Of a DNA stretch of 64,000 nucleotides, positions 25,539-32,787 are shown piece after piece. The notes beneath the pieces are model-generated. The model ran no database searches. It was given only the letters and a program-made list of their open reading frames with translations, and had not been told where the DNA came from. The stretch's first letter is position 1. Every line of letters starts with the position of its first letter. A program made the translations under genes and the position numbers. The stretch is from contig SVMD01000001.1 of the NCBI GenBank assembly GCA_015067615.1, positions 124,787 to 188,786 of the forward strand, in the 5' to 3' direction. Origin of the DNA: Oscillospiraceae bacterium. GTDB taxonomy: Bacteria > Bacillota > Clostridia > Oscillospirales > Oscillospiraceae.

Positions 25539-26227
25539 TCTGCGTCCTCTTCGGTCAGGGCGGGCTTCTTCTCCTCGGCAGGCAGCACAAAGGGCTTGCA
25601 GACCACCTCGCAGCGGTTGATGGGGGTGCCCAGGCCGTGGAACTTCTCCTCATAGCCGGTCATGATGCCCACAATGCCGTTTTCATGGAGATTCCGGGTC
25701 AGATTCTTGACCTCAAGGCCGCAGGCGGCAAACTCCTCCACGGAGAACTCAAACAGGGGGGCGTTGTCGGTCTTGTAGTGGATCTCGCCGCCGGTCTTGA
25801 TCACACGGCAGTACTTGTCCAGGAAGCCCCGGTGGGTCAGGCGGCGCTTGGCGTTCTTCTTCCGGGGCCAGGGATCGGGGAAGTTGATGAACAGACGGTC
25901 GATCTCAAAGGAGGCGAAAATTTCCTCGATATTGGCCACGTCCATGTCGATAAAGAACACGTTCTTCAGGCCCATGTTCTTTGCCTTCTCCATGGCCACC
26001 ACCATGGCTTCCCGGCAGCGCTCCACGGCGATGAGCAGCACATCGGGGTTGGCTTCGGCAGTTTCGGCGGTGAACTTGCCCTTGCCGCAGCCTACCTCTA
26101 CCCAGAGGGCGGTGCAGTCCTTCTTCAGCTCTCGCCAAGTTCCCTTCATGGTTTCGGGCTGGGTGATCCGGTAATCGGCGCAGGCGGCCATCCGGGATTC
26201 CAGGTTCTTCATTCTTCTCATTCTCAT
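25535..26227 (-). CDS. trmB: tRNA (guanine-N7-)-methyltransferase TrmB
   Basis: A 230-residue SAM-dependent enzyme that methylates G46 in the variable loop of tRNA. SAM-binding motif I is VEVGCGKGKFTAETA, followed by GLKNVFFIDMDVANIEEIF and the conserved substrate motif FINFPDPWPRKKNAKRRLTH. Length matches the family. Start ATG at 26227 follows GGAGGATAAATCCT. It begins the trmB-nitroreductase-mnmG operon from a good promoter. Confidence 0.95.
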   Translation of the reverse strand: MRMRRMKNLESRMAACADYRITQPETMKGTWRELKKDCTALWVEVGCGKGKFTAETAEANPDVLLIAVERCREAMVVAMEKAKNMGLKNVFFIDMDVANIEEIFASFEIDRLFINFPDPWPRKKNAKRRLTHRGFLDKYCRVIKTGGEIHYKTDNAPLFEFSVEEFAACGLEVKNLTRNLHENGIVGIMTGYEEKFHGLGTPINRCEVVCKPFVLPAEEKKPALTEEDAE

Positions 26228-26278
26228 AGGATTTATCCTCCAAAAGGGCAGTTATGGCCCATAATATTTCAATTTATC

Positions 26279-26307
26279 ATTATAGCAAAAAGAATTCCGC
26301 GAATCAA
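26279..26307 (-). promoter_or_regulatory. Promoter of the trmB operon
   Basis: Minus-strand TTGATT (26302-26307) and consensus TATAAT (26279-26284) with a 17-base spacer. Confidence 0.82.
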
Positions 26308-26390
26308 GAGAAAAGATGAGGTTTGCCCTTGCATCCCGGGGAAAAACTGTGTACCATATAGAAAACGGACAGAAAGGACGTGATGTATCC

Positions 26391-27422
26391 ATGATCGAAG
26401 TGGATATTTCCAATATTTGGGGAGAAATCTCCCTGCCGGAGCTTTTGGGTATGGAAAAGGCGGTTTTCGATGCCCACATGGGCATCAGCGAGGCCTGGAT
26501 GGAGCTGCCGGATGAAAAAGAGCGGAACAGATTGCTGGCGGTGGCGGAGGAAATCCGGGAGAGCAGTGATCTTTTGGTGGTGGTGGGAGGCAATGCTTCC
26601 CGGGCTGCCATGAGGCTGCTCCGCCATAAGGATGCGCTGCAGGTCCATTTCCTGGAAGGCAGCATCAGTGCCCGGGAACGGCAGCAGCTTCCGGCCCTGC
26701 TGGAGGGAAAGGCTATTTCCGTCTGTGTGGAATCGGACTCCGGTCTGGGAGATGCGATGATGCTGGGGGAGCTGAAATGGCTCCTGGAGCGCCGGTACGG
26801 CACGGATGAGGCCCACAGCCGGATCCACCGGGATCCCTGGGGCCTGGTGACTATGGCGGCCGCCGGACTGGATCTGGGGGCTGTGATCCGGGGCATGGAA
26901 AATGCCCGGCAGGAGCTGGACCTCCGGGCCTACGAAAACCCCGCCTGGCTCTATGCCGCTGCCCGGACTCTGCTGGGCCGGAAGGGCAAAGCAGTGGAAA
27001 TTCTCATGGGCTCGGAGCCGGGCTTTGAGGATTTGGGCAGCTGGTGGCAGGGGCAGTTTGCGGCCGGAGAAGTGGTTCCCATGCCTGTCCGGATGACCGG
27101 AGATATGGCTCCGGCGGGAAATCAGCACAGCTTTGAGACCACGCTTCGCTTCTCCCATCCGGAACAGCAGCTTCCCCTGGGACCTGAGGTGCTGGGTGTG
27201 GCAGATCTGGCCCGCTTTGCCGGGAAGACCCCGGATCAGGTGGAGCAGGAAATCTGGGACGATCTGCTGGAACGGCATACGGAGCAGGGAATCCCGGTGA
27301 TCGCGGTGGACTGCGGGGAACTGACGGAGGAAACTTTAGGCAGCCTTTTCTGGTTTTTCCGGCTCAGCGGGGCCCTCTGCCGGGGAATTTCCGGCGGAGA
27401 AAGTGCGGAATCTGCCGAATAA
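26391..27422 (+). CDS. Glucose-6-phosphate-isomerase-like protein lacking catalytic residues
   Basis: A 343-residue protein that can be aligned by eye with bacterial phosphoglucose isomerase (about 450). LLVVVGGNASRAAM (61-74) matches the first phosphosugar loop; WLLERRYGTDEAHSRI (130-145) matches the segment after SKSGTTTE; NPAWLYAAARTLLGRKGKAVE (183-203) and LGSWWQGQF (215-223) match NPAYQYAVVRNVLYNKGKTIE and WWKQLF; GIPVIAVDCGELTEETLG (300-317) matches the late domain. Missing are the GIGGSYLG loop, the SGT phosphate motif (ESDSGLGD instead), the GGRYS arginine, the QEGRR glutamate and the C-terminal GVEAYK lysine. The frame is intact, so it is a probable pseudoenzyme with unknown role. 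Confidence 0.75.
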   Translation: MIEVDISNIWGEISLPELLGMEKAVFDAHMGISEAWMELPDEKERNRLLAVAEEIRESSDLLVVVGGNASRAAMRLLRHKDALQVHFLEGSISARERQQLPALLEGKAISVCVESDSGLGDAMMLGELKWLLERRYGTDEAHSRIHRDPWGLVTMAAAGLDLGAVIRGMENARQELDLRAYENPAWLYAAARTLLGRKGKAVEILMGSEPGFEDLGSWWQGQFAAGEVVPMPVRMTGDMAPAGNQHSFETTLRFSHPEQQLPLGPEVLGVADLARFAGKTPDQVEQEIWDDLLERHTEQGIPVIAVDCGELTEETLGSLFWFFRLSGALCRGISGGESAESAE

Positions 27423-27496
27423 CGGAGAAAATATCCGGGAAGAAGAACGAGATAACTCTTTTTTTTATTTCCCACAATGAATTCACAAAATAGTTG

Positions 27497-27525
27497 TTGC
27501 AAAATTCTGCGATAACTGGTAGAAT
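27497..27525 (+). promoter_or_regulatory. Promoter of the small P-loop gene
   Basis: TTGCAA (27497-27502) and TAGAAT (27520-27525) spaced by 17 bases. Confidence 0.75.
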
Positions 27526-27568
27526 GTCCATACAGCAAAAAACGCTGCAAGCAAAGGAGGAAATTCCG

Positions 27569-27976
27569 ATGATTCATCTGATTATGGGCCTGAAGGGCTC
27601 CGGCAAGACCAAGAAACTGATCGACGCCATCAACGCTGCTGTTGCTGAGGCACACGGCGATGTGGTCTGCATCGAGTACGGCAAGAAGCTGACTTACGAC
27701 GTTACCTATAAGGTCCGTCTGGTCGACTCCCAGGAATATGGCATCAGCTCCGCTGAGATGCTGAAGGGCTTCCTGAGCGGCCTGCACGCCGGTAACTTTG
27801 ATATTACCAACGTCTTCATCGACAACCTGTACAAGACCATCGGCAAGGACGTGGCCGCTGCTGAGGATTTCATTGCCTGGTGTGCAAAGTTTGCCGCCGA
27901 CAATGGCATGGAGATCACCATCTCTGTTTCCGAGGATCCCGCCAACCTGTCTGACGCTGCCAAGCAGTACGTGTAA
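27569..27976 (+). CDS. Small P-loop NTPase-like protein, function unknown
   Basis: A 135-residue protein with a Walker A GLKGSGKTK at residues 7-15 and a plausible Walker B FIDNLYK (about 86-92) after a hydrophobic strand. It is much smaller than standard P-loop enzymes and contains little beyond the core sheet: IEYGKKLTYDVTYKVRLVDSQEYG links the two motifs and a final strand MEITISVSEDP resembles the sensor strand. Codon use is highly biased, and it has a strong GGAGG site, its own promoter and terminator, suggesting high expression. I know no defined role. Confidence 0.75.
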   Translation: MIHLIMGLKGSGKTKKLIDAINAAVAEAHGDVVCIEYGKKLTYDVTYKVRLVDSQEYGISSAEMLKGFLSGLHAGNFDITNVFIDNLYKTIGKDVAAAEDFIAWCAKFAADNGMEITISVSEDPANLSDAAKQYV

Positions 27977-27994
27977 TCAAAGGTCTCCTACATA

Positions 27995-28023
27995 ACGCCG
28001 CTGTGTATGCAGCGGCGTTTTTG
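27995..28023 (+). terminator. Terminator after the P-loop gene
   Basis: Stem ACGCCGCTG/CAGCGGCGT followed by TTTTTTG. Confidence 0.9.
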
Positions 28024-28038
28024 TATGCGCGCAAAGAT

Positions 28039-28070
28039 GGGCGCCCCCAATGGGGCGCCCTGTGTTTTTT
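28039..28070. terminator. Second hairpin between convergent genes
   Basis: A 9-bp stem GGGCGCCCC/GGGGCGCCC with TGTGTTTTTT on the right and ATCTTTGC in the minus direction. It follows the Cys-rich gene on the minus strand and backs up the preceding terminator. Confidence 0.7.
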
Positions 28071-28233
28071 AGCAGCAGCGGTCGTTGTCGCAGCCGCAGC
28101 CGTTGTTCCAGCCGCCGTTGTTGCCGCAGCAGCCGCCCCAATTGCCATTGCCGCCGCAGTTGCAGAACAGCAGGATCAGAATGATGATCCACCACCAGTT
28201 GTTGCCGTTGCCCATATTATTGTTGCAGCACAT
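28069..28233 (-). CDS. 54-residue Cys/Asn/Gly-rich membrane peptide
   Basis: An ATG at 28233 behind GGAGGTATGAATT opens a 54-codon frame. The peptide has a CC-Asn start, a short hydrophobic stretch WWWIIILILLFC (residues 13-24), then a Gly/Asn/Cys-rich tail with ten or so cysteines ending CDNDRCC. Composition is far from any antisense shadow, and the ribosome binding site is strong. It recalls small, low-complexity spore-surface or envelope peptides of Firmicutes, but I cannot assign a family. A peptide-export or toxin role is not supported by any neighbour. Confidence 0.65.
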   Translation of the reverse strand: MCCNNNMGNGNNWWWIIILILLFCNCGGNGNWGGCCGNNGGWNNGCGCDNDRCC

Positions 28234-28352
28234 AATTCATACCTCCAGGATTTACTTGAGCGTCGGAGCGCTCATGTTCCATGGTATGACAGGGCAGGAA
28301 AAATGTGCGGCGGCGAGGCTGTCCGGGGAAATGTGAAATTTTTCCGGAGCCC

Positions 28353-28381
28353 TTGACAAGCATCGGCGGAAAAGATAAAAT
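28353..28381 (+). promoter_or_regulatory. Promoter of the MarR-ABC exporter operon
   Basis: Consensus TTGACA (28353-28358) and TAAAAT (28376-28381) with a 17-base spacer. Confidence 0.88.
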
Positions 28382-28385
28382 AAAC

Positions 28386-28397
28386 GTAGCGTGCTAC
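28386..28397 (+). promoter_or_regulatory. Palindromic operator at the transcription start
   Basis: GTAGC-GT-GCTAC lies 4 bases after the -10 box and 22 bases before the MarR start codon. Position and symmetry fit autorepression by the MarR protein encoded next; this is inference. Confidence 0.55.
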
Positions 28398-28419
28398 ATT
28401 TTTGCTTGGAGGTGATAGT

Positions 28420-28881
28420 GTGTCTGTTCATTATGGTCATCTGCTCCGGATATTGCACTGGTGTACGGATCAGTCCATGACCAACGCACTGGAAAACATG
28501 GAACTGACCGCGGCCCAGGGCCATATCATGGGCTTTCTGGCCCACAGGAAGGAACCGCCCTGCCCCCGGGATATTGAGGAGGCCTTCCAGCTGTCCCATC
28601 CCACGGTGTCGGGCCTGCTGTCCCGGCTGGAGAAGAAGGATTTCATCCAGCTTCGGCCCGATGAGCATGACCGGCGGTGCAAGCGGATCCATGTGCTGCC
28701 CAAGGGTAAGGAATGCATGGAAAACATGCATCAGGTGATCCAAAACAACGAAAAGCGGCTGGTGGAGGGCTTTACGGCGGAGGAACAGGCACTGTTCGCC
28801 GATTTCCTGAACCGGGCCATCGCCAATATGGGCGCAAGCCCCTGCCGCAAACAAACCCATAAGGAGGAAAACAGTCAATGA
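28420..28881 (+). CDS. MarR-family repressor of the ABC exporter operon
   Basis: A 153-residue MarR regulator. The winged helix covers residues 30-100, with EEAFQLSHPTVSGLLSRLEK as the recognition helix region and LRPDEHDRRCKRIHVL as the wing with its DxR motif. GGAGGTGATA favours the GTG start at 28420. A single gene overlap (ATGA) joins it to the following ABC gene, a common arrangement in which a MarR protein senses a toxic ligand and derepresses the exporter. Confidence 0.9.
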   Translation: MSVHYGHLLRILHWCTDQSMTNALENMELTAAQGHIMGFLAHRKEPPCPRDIEEAFQLSHPTVSGLLSRLEKKDFIQLRPDEHDRRCKRIHVLPKGKECMENMHQVIQNNEKRLVEGFTAEEQALFADFLNRAIANMGASPCRKQTHKEENSQ

Positions 28882-30629
28882 TACGACGCGTTGCCCGGAG
28901 CATCCGGGAATACAAATGGCCGGCGATCCTGAGCCCCCTGTGCATGATCGGCGAGGTGGCCATGGAGGTGCTGATCCCCCTGGTCATGGCAAGCCTGTAT
29001 GACTACGGTGTGGTGATGCAGAACATGAACATCGTGGTGACCCGCTCCATCCAGCTGATCATCTGCGCCCTGATGAGCCTTTCCTTCGGTGTGCTGTCCG
29101 CCATTTTCGCATCCCGGGCAGGTACCGGCTTTGCCAAGAATCTGCGCCACGATATGTTCTATAAGGTGCAGAAATTCAGCTTTTCCAACATCGATAAGTT
29201 CTCCTCCGCTTCCATCGTGACGCGGCTGACTTCCGATGTTGCCAACCTGCAGATGACCTTCCAGATGATGATCCGTATGGCCATCCGCTGCCCCATGATG
29301 CTGGTCCTGGCCTTCATCTCCGCCAACCGGATCAGCCCGGAACTGAGCCGCATCTACCTGTATGTTATGCCTGTGCTGGCCCTGGCCCTCATCGCCCTGA
29401 CCCCTGTGGTCTTTAAGATCTTCGACCGGGGCTTCCGGATGATGGATAAGATGAACAACATCGTCCAGGAGAATGTTCACGGCATCCGGGTGGTCAAGAG
29501 CTTTGTCCGGGAGGAGAAGGAAATCGAGAAGTTCACCGGTATTTCCAGTGATCTGGCAAGAAACTTCTCCAAGGCGGAAAAAATCCTGGCCCTGAACAGC
29601 CCCATTATGATGAGCTGCGTGTATGTGTGCATGCTGACCATCTCCTGGGTGGGTGCCCAGATGGTGGTGGCCTCCGGCAATAATCCCCTGAACGGCCTGA
29701 CCACCGGCGAGCTTTCCTCCATGTTTACTTACACTACCCAGATCCTGTCGGGCCTTATGATGCTCTCCATGGTCTTCGTCATGCTGACCATGTCCCGGAC
29801 GCCCCTGCGCCGCTGCTCCGAGCTGCTGGCGGAGGAGCCGGATCTGGTTTCCCCTGACGAGTCCATCGCCGTCACCACCGTTCCCGACGGCTCCATCGAC
29901 TTTGAGAATGTGGGCTTCCGCTATGCCGCCACCGCCCAGCACCGGGCCCTGAAGGAAGTGAATCTGCACATTCCCTCCGGCGCCACCGTGGGCATCATCG
30001 GCGGCACCGGCTCAAGCAAGTCCACCCTGGTGCAGCTGATCCCCCGGCTCTATGACGTGTCCGAGGGTGTGCTGAAGGTGGGCGGACTGGACGTCAAGTG
30101 CTACGACCTGAAGACCCTTCGTGACTCTGTTGCCATGGTGCTGCAGAAGAACGAGCTGTTCTCCGGCACCATCAAGGAGAATCTGCGCTGGGGTAACCCC
30201 GAGGCCACTGACGAGGAGCTGGTCCATGCCTGTAAGCTGGCCTGCGCCGACGAGTTTATCCAGGGCTTCCCGGACAAGTACGACACCTACATTGAACAGG
30301 GCGGCACCAACGTCTCCGGCGGCCAGAAGCAGCGGCTCTGCATTGCCCGGGCCCTGCTGAAGAAGCCCCAGATCCTGATCCTGGATGACTCCACCTCCGC
30401 TGTGGATACCCGCACCGACGCCTCCATCCGCCGGGCCTTCCGGGAGGAAATCCCCAACACCACCAAGCTGATCATCGCCCAGCGGATCGCCTCCGTGCAG
30501 GACGCGGACATGATCATCGTTCTGGACAACGGCCAGGTCAACGCCGTGGGTAACCATGAGCAACTGATGAAGACCTGTGCCATCTACCAGGAAGTATTCT
30601 ACTCTCAGCAGAAAGGAGGGCTCGAGTAA
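28878..30629 (+). CDS. ABC exporter half-transporter (degenerate-site subunit)
   Basis: A 583-residue permease-ATPase fusion. Residues 1-320 have six transmembrane helices. The ATPase domain has Walker A GGTGSSKST, signature VSGGQKQR and Walker B ILILDDSTSAVD, where aspartate replaces the catalytic glutamate. That is the mark of the degenerate partner in heterodimeric exporters such as BmrCD or TM287/288. The partner is encoded immediately downstream, with start and stop overlapping by 1 base. Substrate unknown; MarR control suggests a drug or toxic metabolite. Confidence 0.93.
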   Translation: MIRRVARSIREYKWPAILSPLCMIGEVAMEVLIPLVMASLYDYGVVMQNMNIVVTRSIQLIICALMSLSFGVLSAIFASRAGTGFAKNLRHDMFYKVQKFSFSNIDKFSSASIVTRLTSDVANLQMTFQMMIRMAIRCPMMLVLAFISANRISPELSRIYLYVMPVLALALIALTPVVFKIFDRGFRMMDKMNNIVQENVHGIRVVKSFVREEKEIEKFTGISSDLARNFSKAEKILALNSPIMMSCVYVCMLTISWVGAQMVVASGNNPLNGLTTGELSSMFTYTTQILSGLMMLSMVFVMLTMSRTPLRRCSELLAEEPDLVSPDESIAVTTVPDGSIDFENVGFRYAATAQHRALKEVNLHIPSGATVGIIGGTGSSKSTLVQLIPRLYDVSEGVLKVGGLDVKCYDLKTLRDSVAMVLQKNELFSGTIKENLRWGNPEATDEELVHACKLACADEFIQGFPDKYDTYIEQGGTNVSGGQKQRLCIARALLKKPQILILDDSTSAVDTRTDASIRRAFREEIPNTTKLIIAQRIASVQDADMIIVLDNGQVNAVGNHEQLMKTCAIYQEVFYSQQKGGLE

Positions 30630-32527
30630 TGCCTCCTGCAAAAATGCGCGGCGACGGCCGCATGGCTAAGGATCCCAAGAAGACATTCTTCCGGCTCCTG
30701 AGTTACCTGAAGCAGCACATGGTCATCATGGTCATCGTGATGCTGTGCATCCTGATGGGTGCCTACGCCACCATCACCGGCTCCACGGCCCTGGGCAAGA
30801 TCATTGACCAGTTCATTCTGCCTATGGTGGAAACCGGTTCCACGGATTTCGGGCCCATGGCCGCCTTCCTGACCAGAGTGGTCTGCATCTTCGCTCTGGG
30901 TATTGTGGCTACCTTCCTGCAGAGCTATCTGATGGTGGGCGTCACCCAGGGCATCCAGAAGACTGTCCGTGACGAGATGTTCGCCAAGATGCAGAAGCTG
31001 CCCATCCGCTACTTCGACTCCAATACTGCCGGCAATATCATGTCCCGGTACACCTCCGACATCGATACCCTGCGTCAGATGATCTCCCAGTCCATTCCCC
31101 AGGCCTTCTCCTCCGTGGTGACCCTGGTGGTGGTCTTTGTGACCATGGTCAAGACCTCCTGGATCCTGACCATCGTGACCATGATCACCGTGCTGGGCGT
31201 GGTGTACGTCACCAAGACCCTGGCAGGCAAGGCAGGTAAGTTCTTTATCGGCCAGCAGAAGTCCCTGGGTGCCGTCAACGGCTATATCGAGGAGATGATC
31301 ACCGGACAGAAGGTGGTCAAGGTCTTTAACCACGAGGACGTGTGCAAGGAGGAGTTCAACAAGCTGAACACCACCCTCTGCGAAAACGCCTTCTCCGCCG
31401 GTAAGTTCTCCAACATGATGGGCCCCATCAACAATAACTTAGGCTACGTCCAGTATGCCATCCTGGCCATCGTGGGCGGCGTGATCGTGGTCCAGTCCGG
31501 CGGTGCCCTGCTGAAGCTGGGCGAGCTGGTCACCTTCATGGTCCTGTCCCGGAACTTCAACCAGCCCATCAACCAGATCTCCCAGCAGATGAACTCCATC
31601 GTCATGGCTCTGGCCGGTGCCGAGCGGGTGTTCGAGCTGATGGATCAGGAGCCTGAGGTGGATGACGGTTACGTGAAGCTGGTCAATGCCCATATCGCTG
31701 AGGACGGCACCATCACCGAGTGCGCTGAGCGCACCGGCCGCTGGGCCTGGAAGCACTACCACAAGGCAGACGATACCACCACCTACACCGAGCTGAAGGG
31801 CGATATCACCATGTATAATGTGGACTTCGGCTATGTGCCGGAGAAGACGGTGCTCCATGACATCACCCTCTACGCCAAGCCCGGTCAGAAGATCGCCTTC
31901 GTGGGCGCCACCGGCGCAGGCAAGACCACCATTACGAACCTGATTAACCGGTTCTACGACATTGCCGATGGCAAGATCCGCTACGACAATATCAACATCA
32001 ACAAGATTGCCAAGGACGACCTGCGGCGTTCTCTGGGCGTGGTGCTTCAGGAGACCAACCTGTTCACCGGCACCGTCATGGAGAATATCCGCTACGGCAA
32101 TCTGGACGCATCCGATGAGGACTGCATCAAGGCGGCGAAGCTGGCCAATGCCCACGATTTCATCACCCGACTGCCCAAGGGCTATGAGACGGAGCTCACC
32201 GGCAACGGAGCAAGTCTTTCCCAGGGTCAGCGGCAGCTGATCGCCATTGCCCGGGCGGCTGTGGCGGATCCCCCTGTGATGATCCTGGACGAGGCCACCT
32301 CCTCCATCGATACCCGTACCGAAAAGCTGGTCCAGGACGGCATGGATGCTCTGATGCATGGCCGTACCGTCTTCGTCATTGCCCACCGCCTGAGCACCAT
32401 CATGAATTCCGACTGCATCATGGTGCTGGACCACGGTCATATTATTGAGCGGGGCAGCCATGATGAGCTGATCGAGAAGAAGGGTACCTACTACCAGCTG
32501 TACACCGGCGCATTCGAACTGGAATAA
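30629..32527 (+). CDS. ABC exporter half-transporter (consensus-site subunit)
   Basis: A 632-residue permease-ATPase fusion that pairs with the preceding half-transporter. Six membrane helices precede the ATPase domain. Walker A GATGAGKTT is followed by Q-loop QETNLF, signature SLSQGQRQ and Walker B MILDEATSSID with the catalytic glutamate, then the switch histidine in AHRLST. A 40-residue insertion between the membrane and ATP-binding parts (about 345-385, containing CAERTGRWAWKHYHKADDTT) is longer than usual. Membrane exporter; substrate unknown. Confidence 0.93.
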   Translation: MPPAKMRGDGRMAKDPKKTFFRLLSYLKQHMVIMVIVMLCILMGAYATITGSTALGKIIDQFILPMVETGSTDFGPMAAFLTRVVCIFALGIVATFLQSYLMVGVTQGIQKTVRDEMFAKMQKLPIRYFDSNTAGNIMSRYTSDIDTLRQMISQSIPQAFSSVVTLVVVFVTMVKTSWILTIVTMITVLGVVYVTKTLAGKAGKFFIGQQKSLGAVNGYIEEMITGQKVVKVFNHEDVCKEEFNKLNTTLCENAFSAGKFSNMMGPINNNLGYVQYAILAIVGGVIVVQSGGALLKLGELVTFMVLSRNFNQPINQISQQMNSIVMALAGAERVFELMDQEPEVDDGYVKLVNAHIAEDGTITECAERTGRWAWKHYHKADDTTTYTELKGDITMYNVDFGYVPEKTVLHDITLYAKPGQKIAFVGATGAGKTTITNLINRFYDIADGKIRYDNININKIAKDDLRRSLGVVLQETNLFTGTVMENIRYGNLDASDEDCIKAAKLANAHDFITRLPKGYETELTGNGASLSQGQRQLIAIARAAVADPPVMILDEATSSIDTRTEKLVQDGMDALMHGRTVFVIAHRLSTIMNSDCIMVLDHGHIIERGSHDELIEKKGTYYQLYTGAFELE

Positions 32528-32541
32528 GGAAAAAACAGCAG

Positions 32542-32573
32542 ACCGGGGGCGGATTTCCGCCCCCGGTATTTTT
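32542..32573 (+). terminator. Terminator of the exporter operon
   Basis: Stem ACCGGGGGCGG/CCGCCCCCGGT and ATTTTTG. Confidence 0.9.
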
Positions 32574-32581
32574 GTGCAGAT

Positions 32582-32748
32582 AGATTATCGTTTGCTTTAG
32601 AAACTTGGCTCCCCCTCTGGGGGAGCTGGCGCCGCTTTGGCGGCGACTGAGAGGGCAAAACTCTTTGTGATACCCTCTCCGTCAGCCTTCGGCTGCCACC
32701 TCCCCCAAAGGGGGAGGCAAGGCGGCTGCGCCGCTAAACGATAAATTA
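32582..32748. repeat. Dispersed repeat, core type B (short)
   Basis: Left end AGATTATCGTTT and right end TAAACGATAAATT, both slightly diverged. Core TTGGCTCCCCCTCTGGGGGA and CACCTCCCCCAAAGGGGGAG. It lies between two terminators of convergent operons. Confidence 0.88.
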
Positions 32749-32753
32749 CAGCA

Positions 32754-32785
32754 AAAACTCCCACGGCAGAAGCCGTGGGAGTTTT
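32754..32785. terminator. Bidirectional terminator, end of the YtrA-ABC operon
   Basis: Perfect stem AAAACTCCCACGGC/GCCGTGGGAGTTTT with loop AGAA, 2 bases after the permease stop on the minus strand. Confidence 0.9.
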
Positions 32786-32787
32786 AT

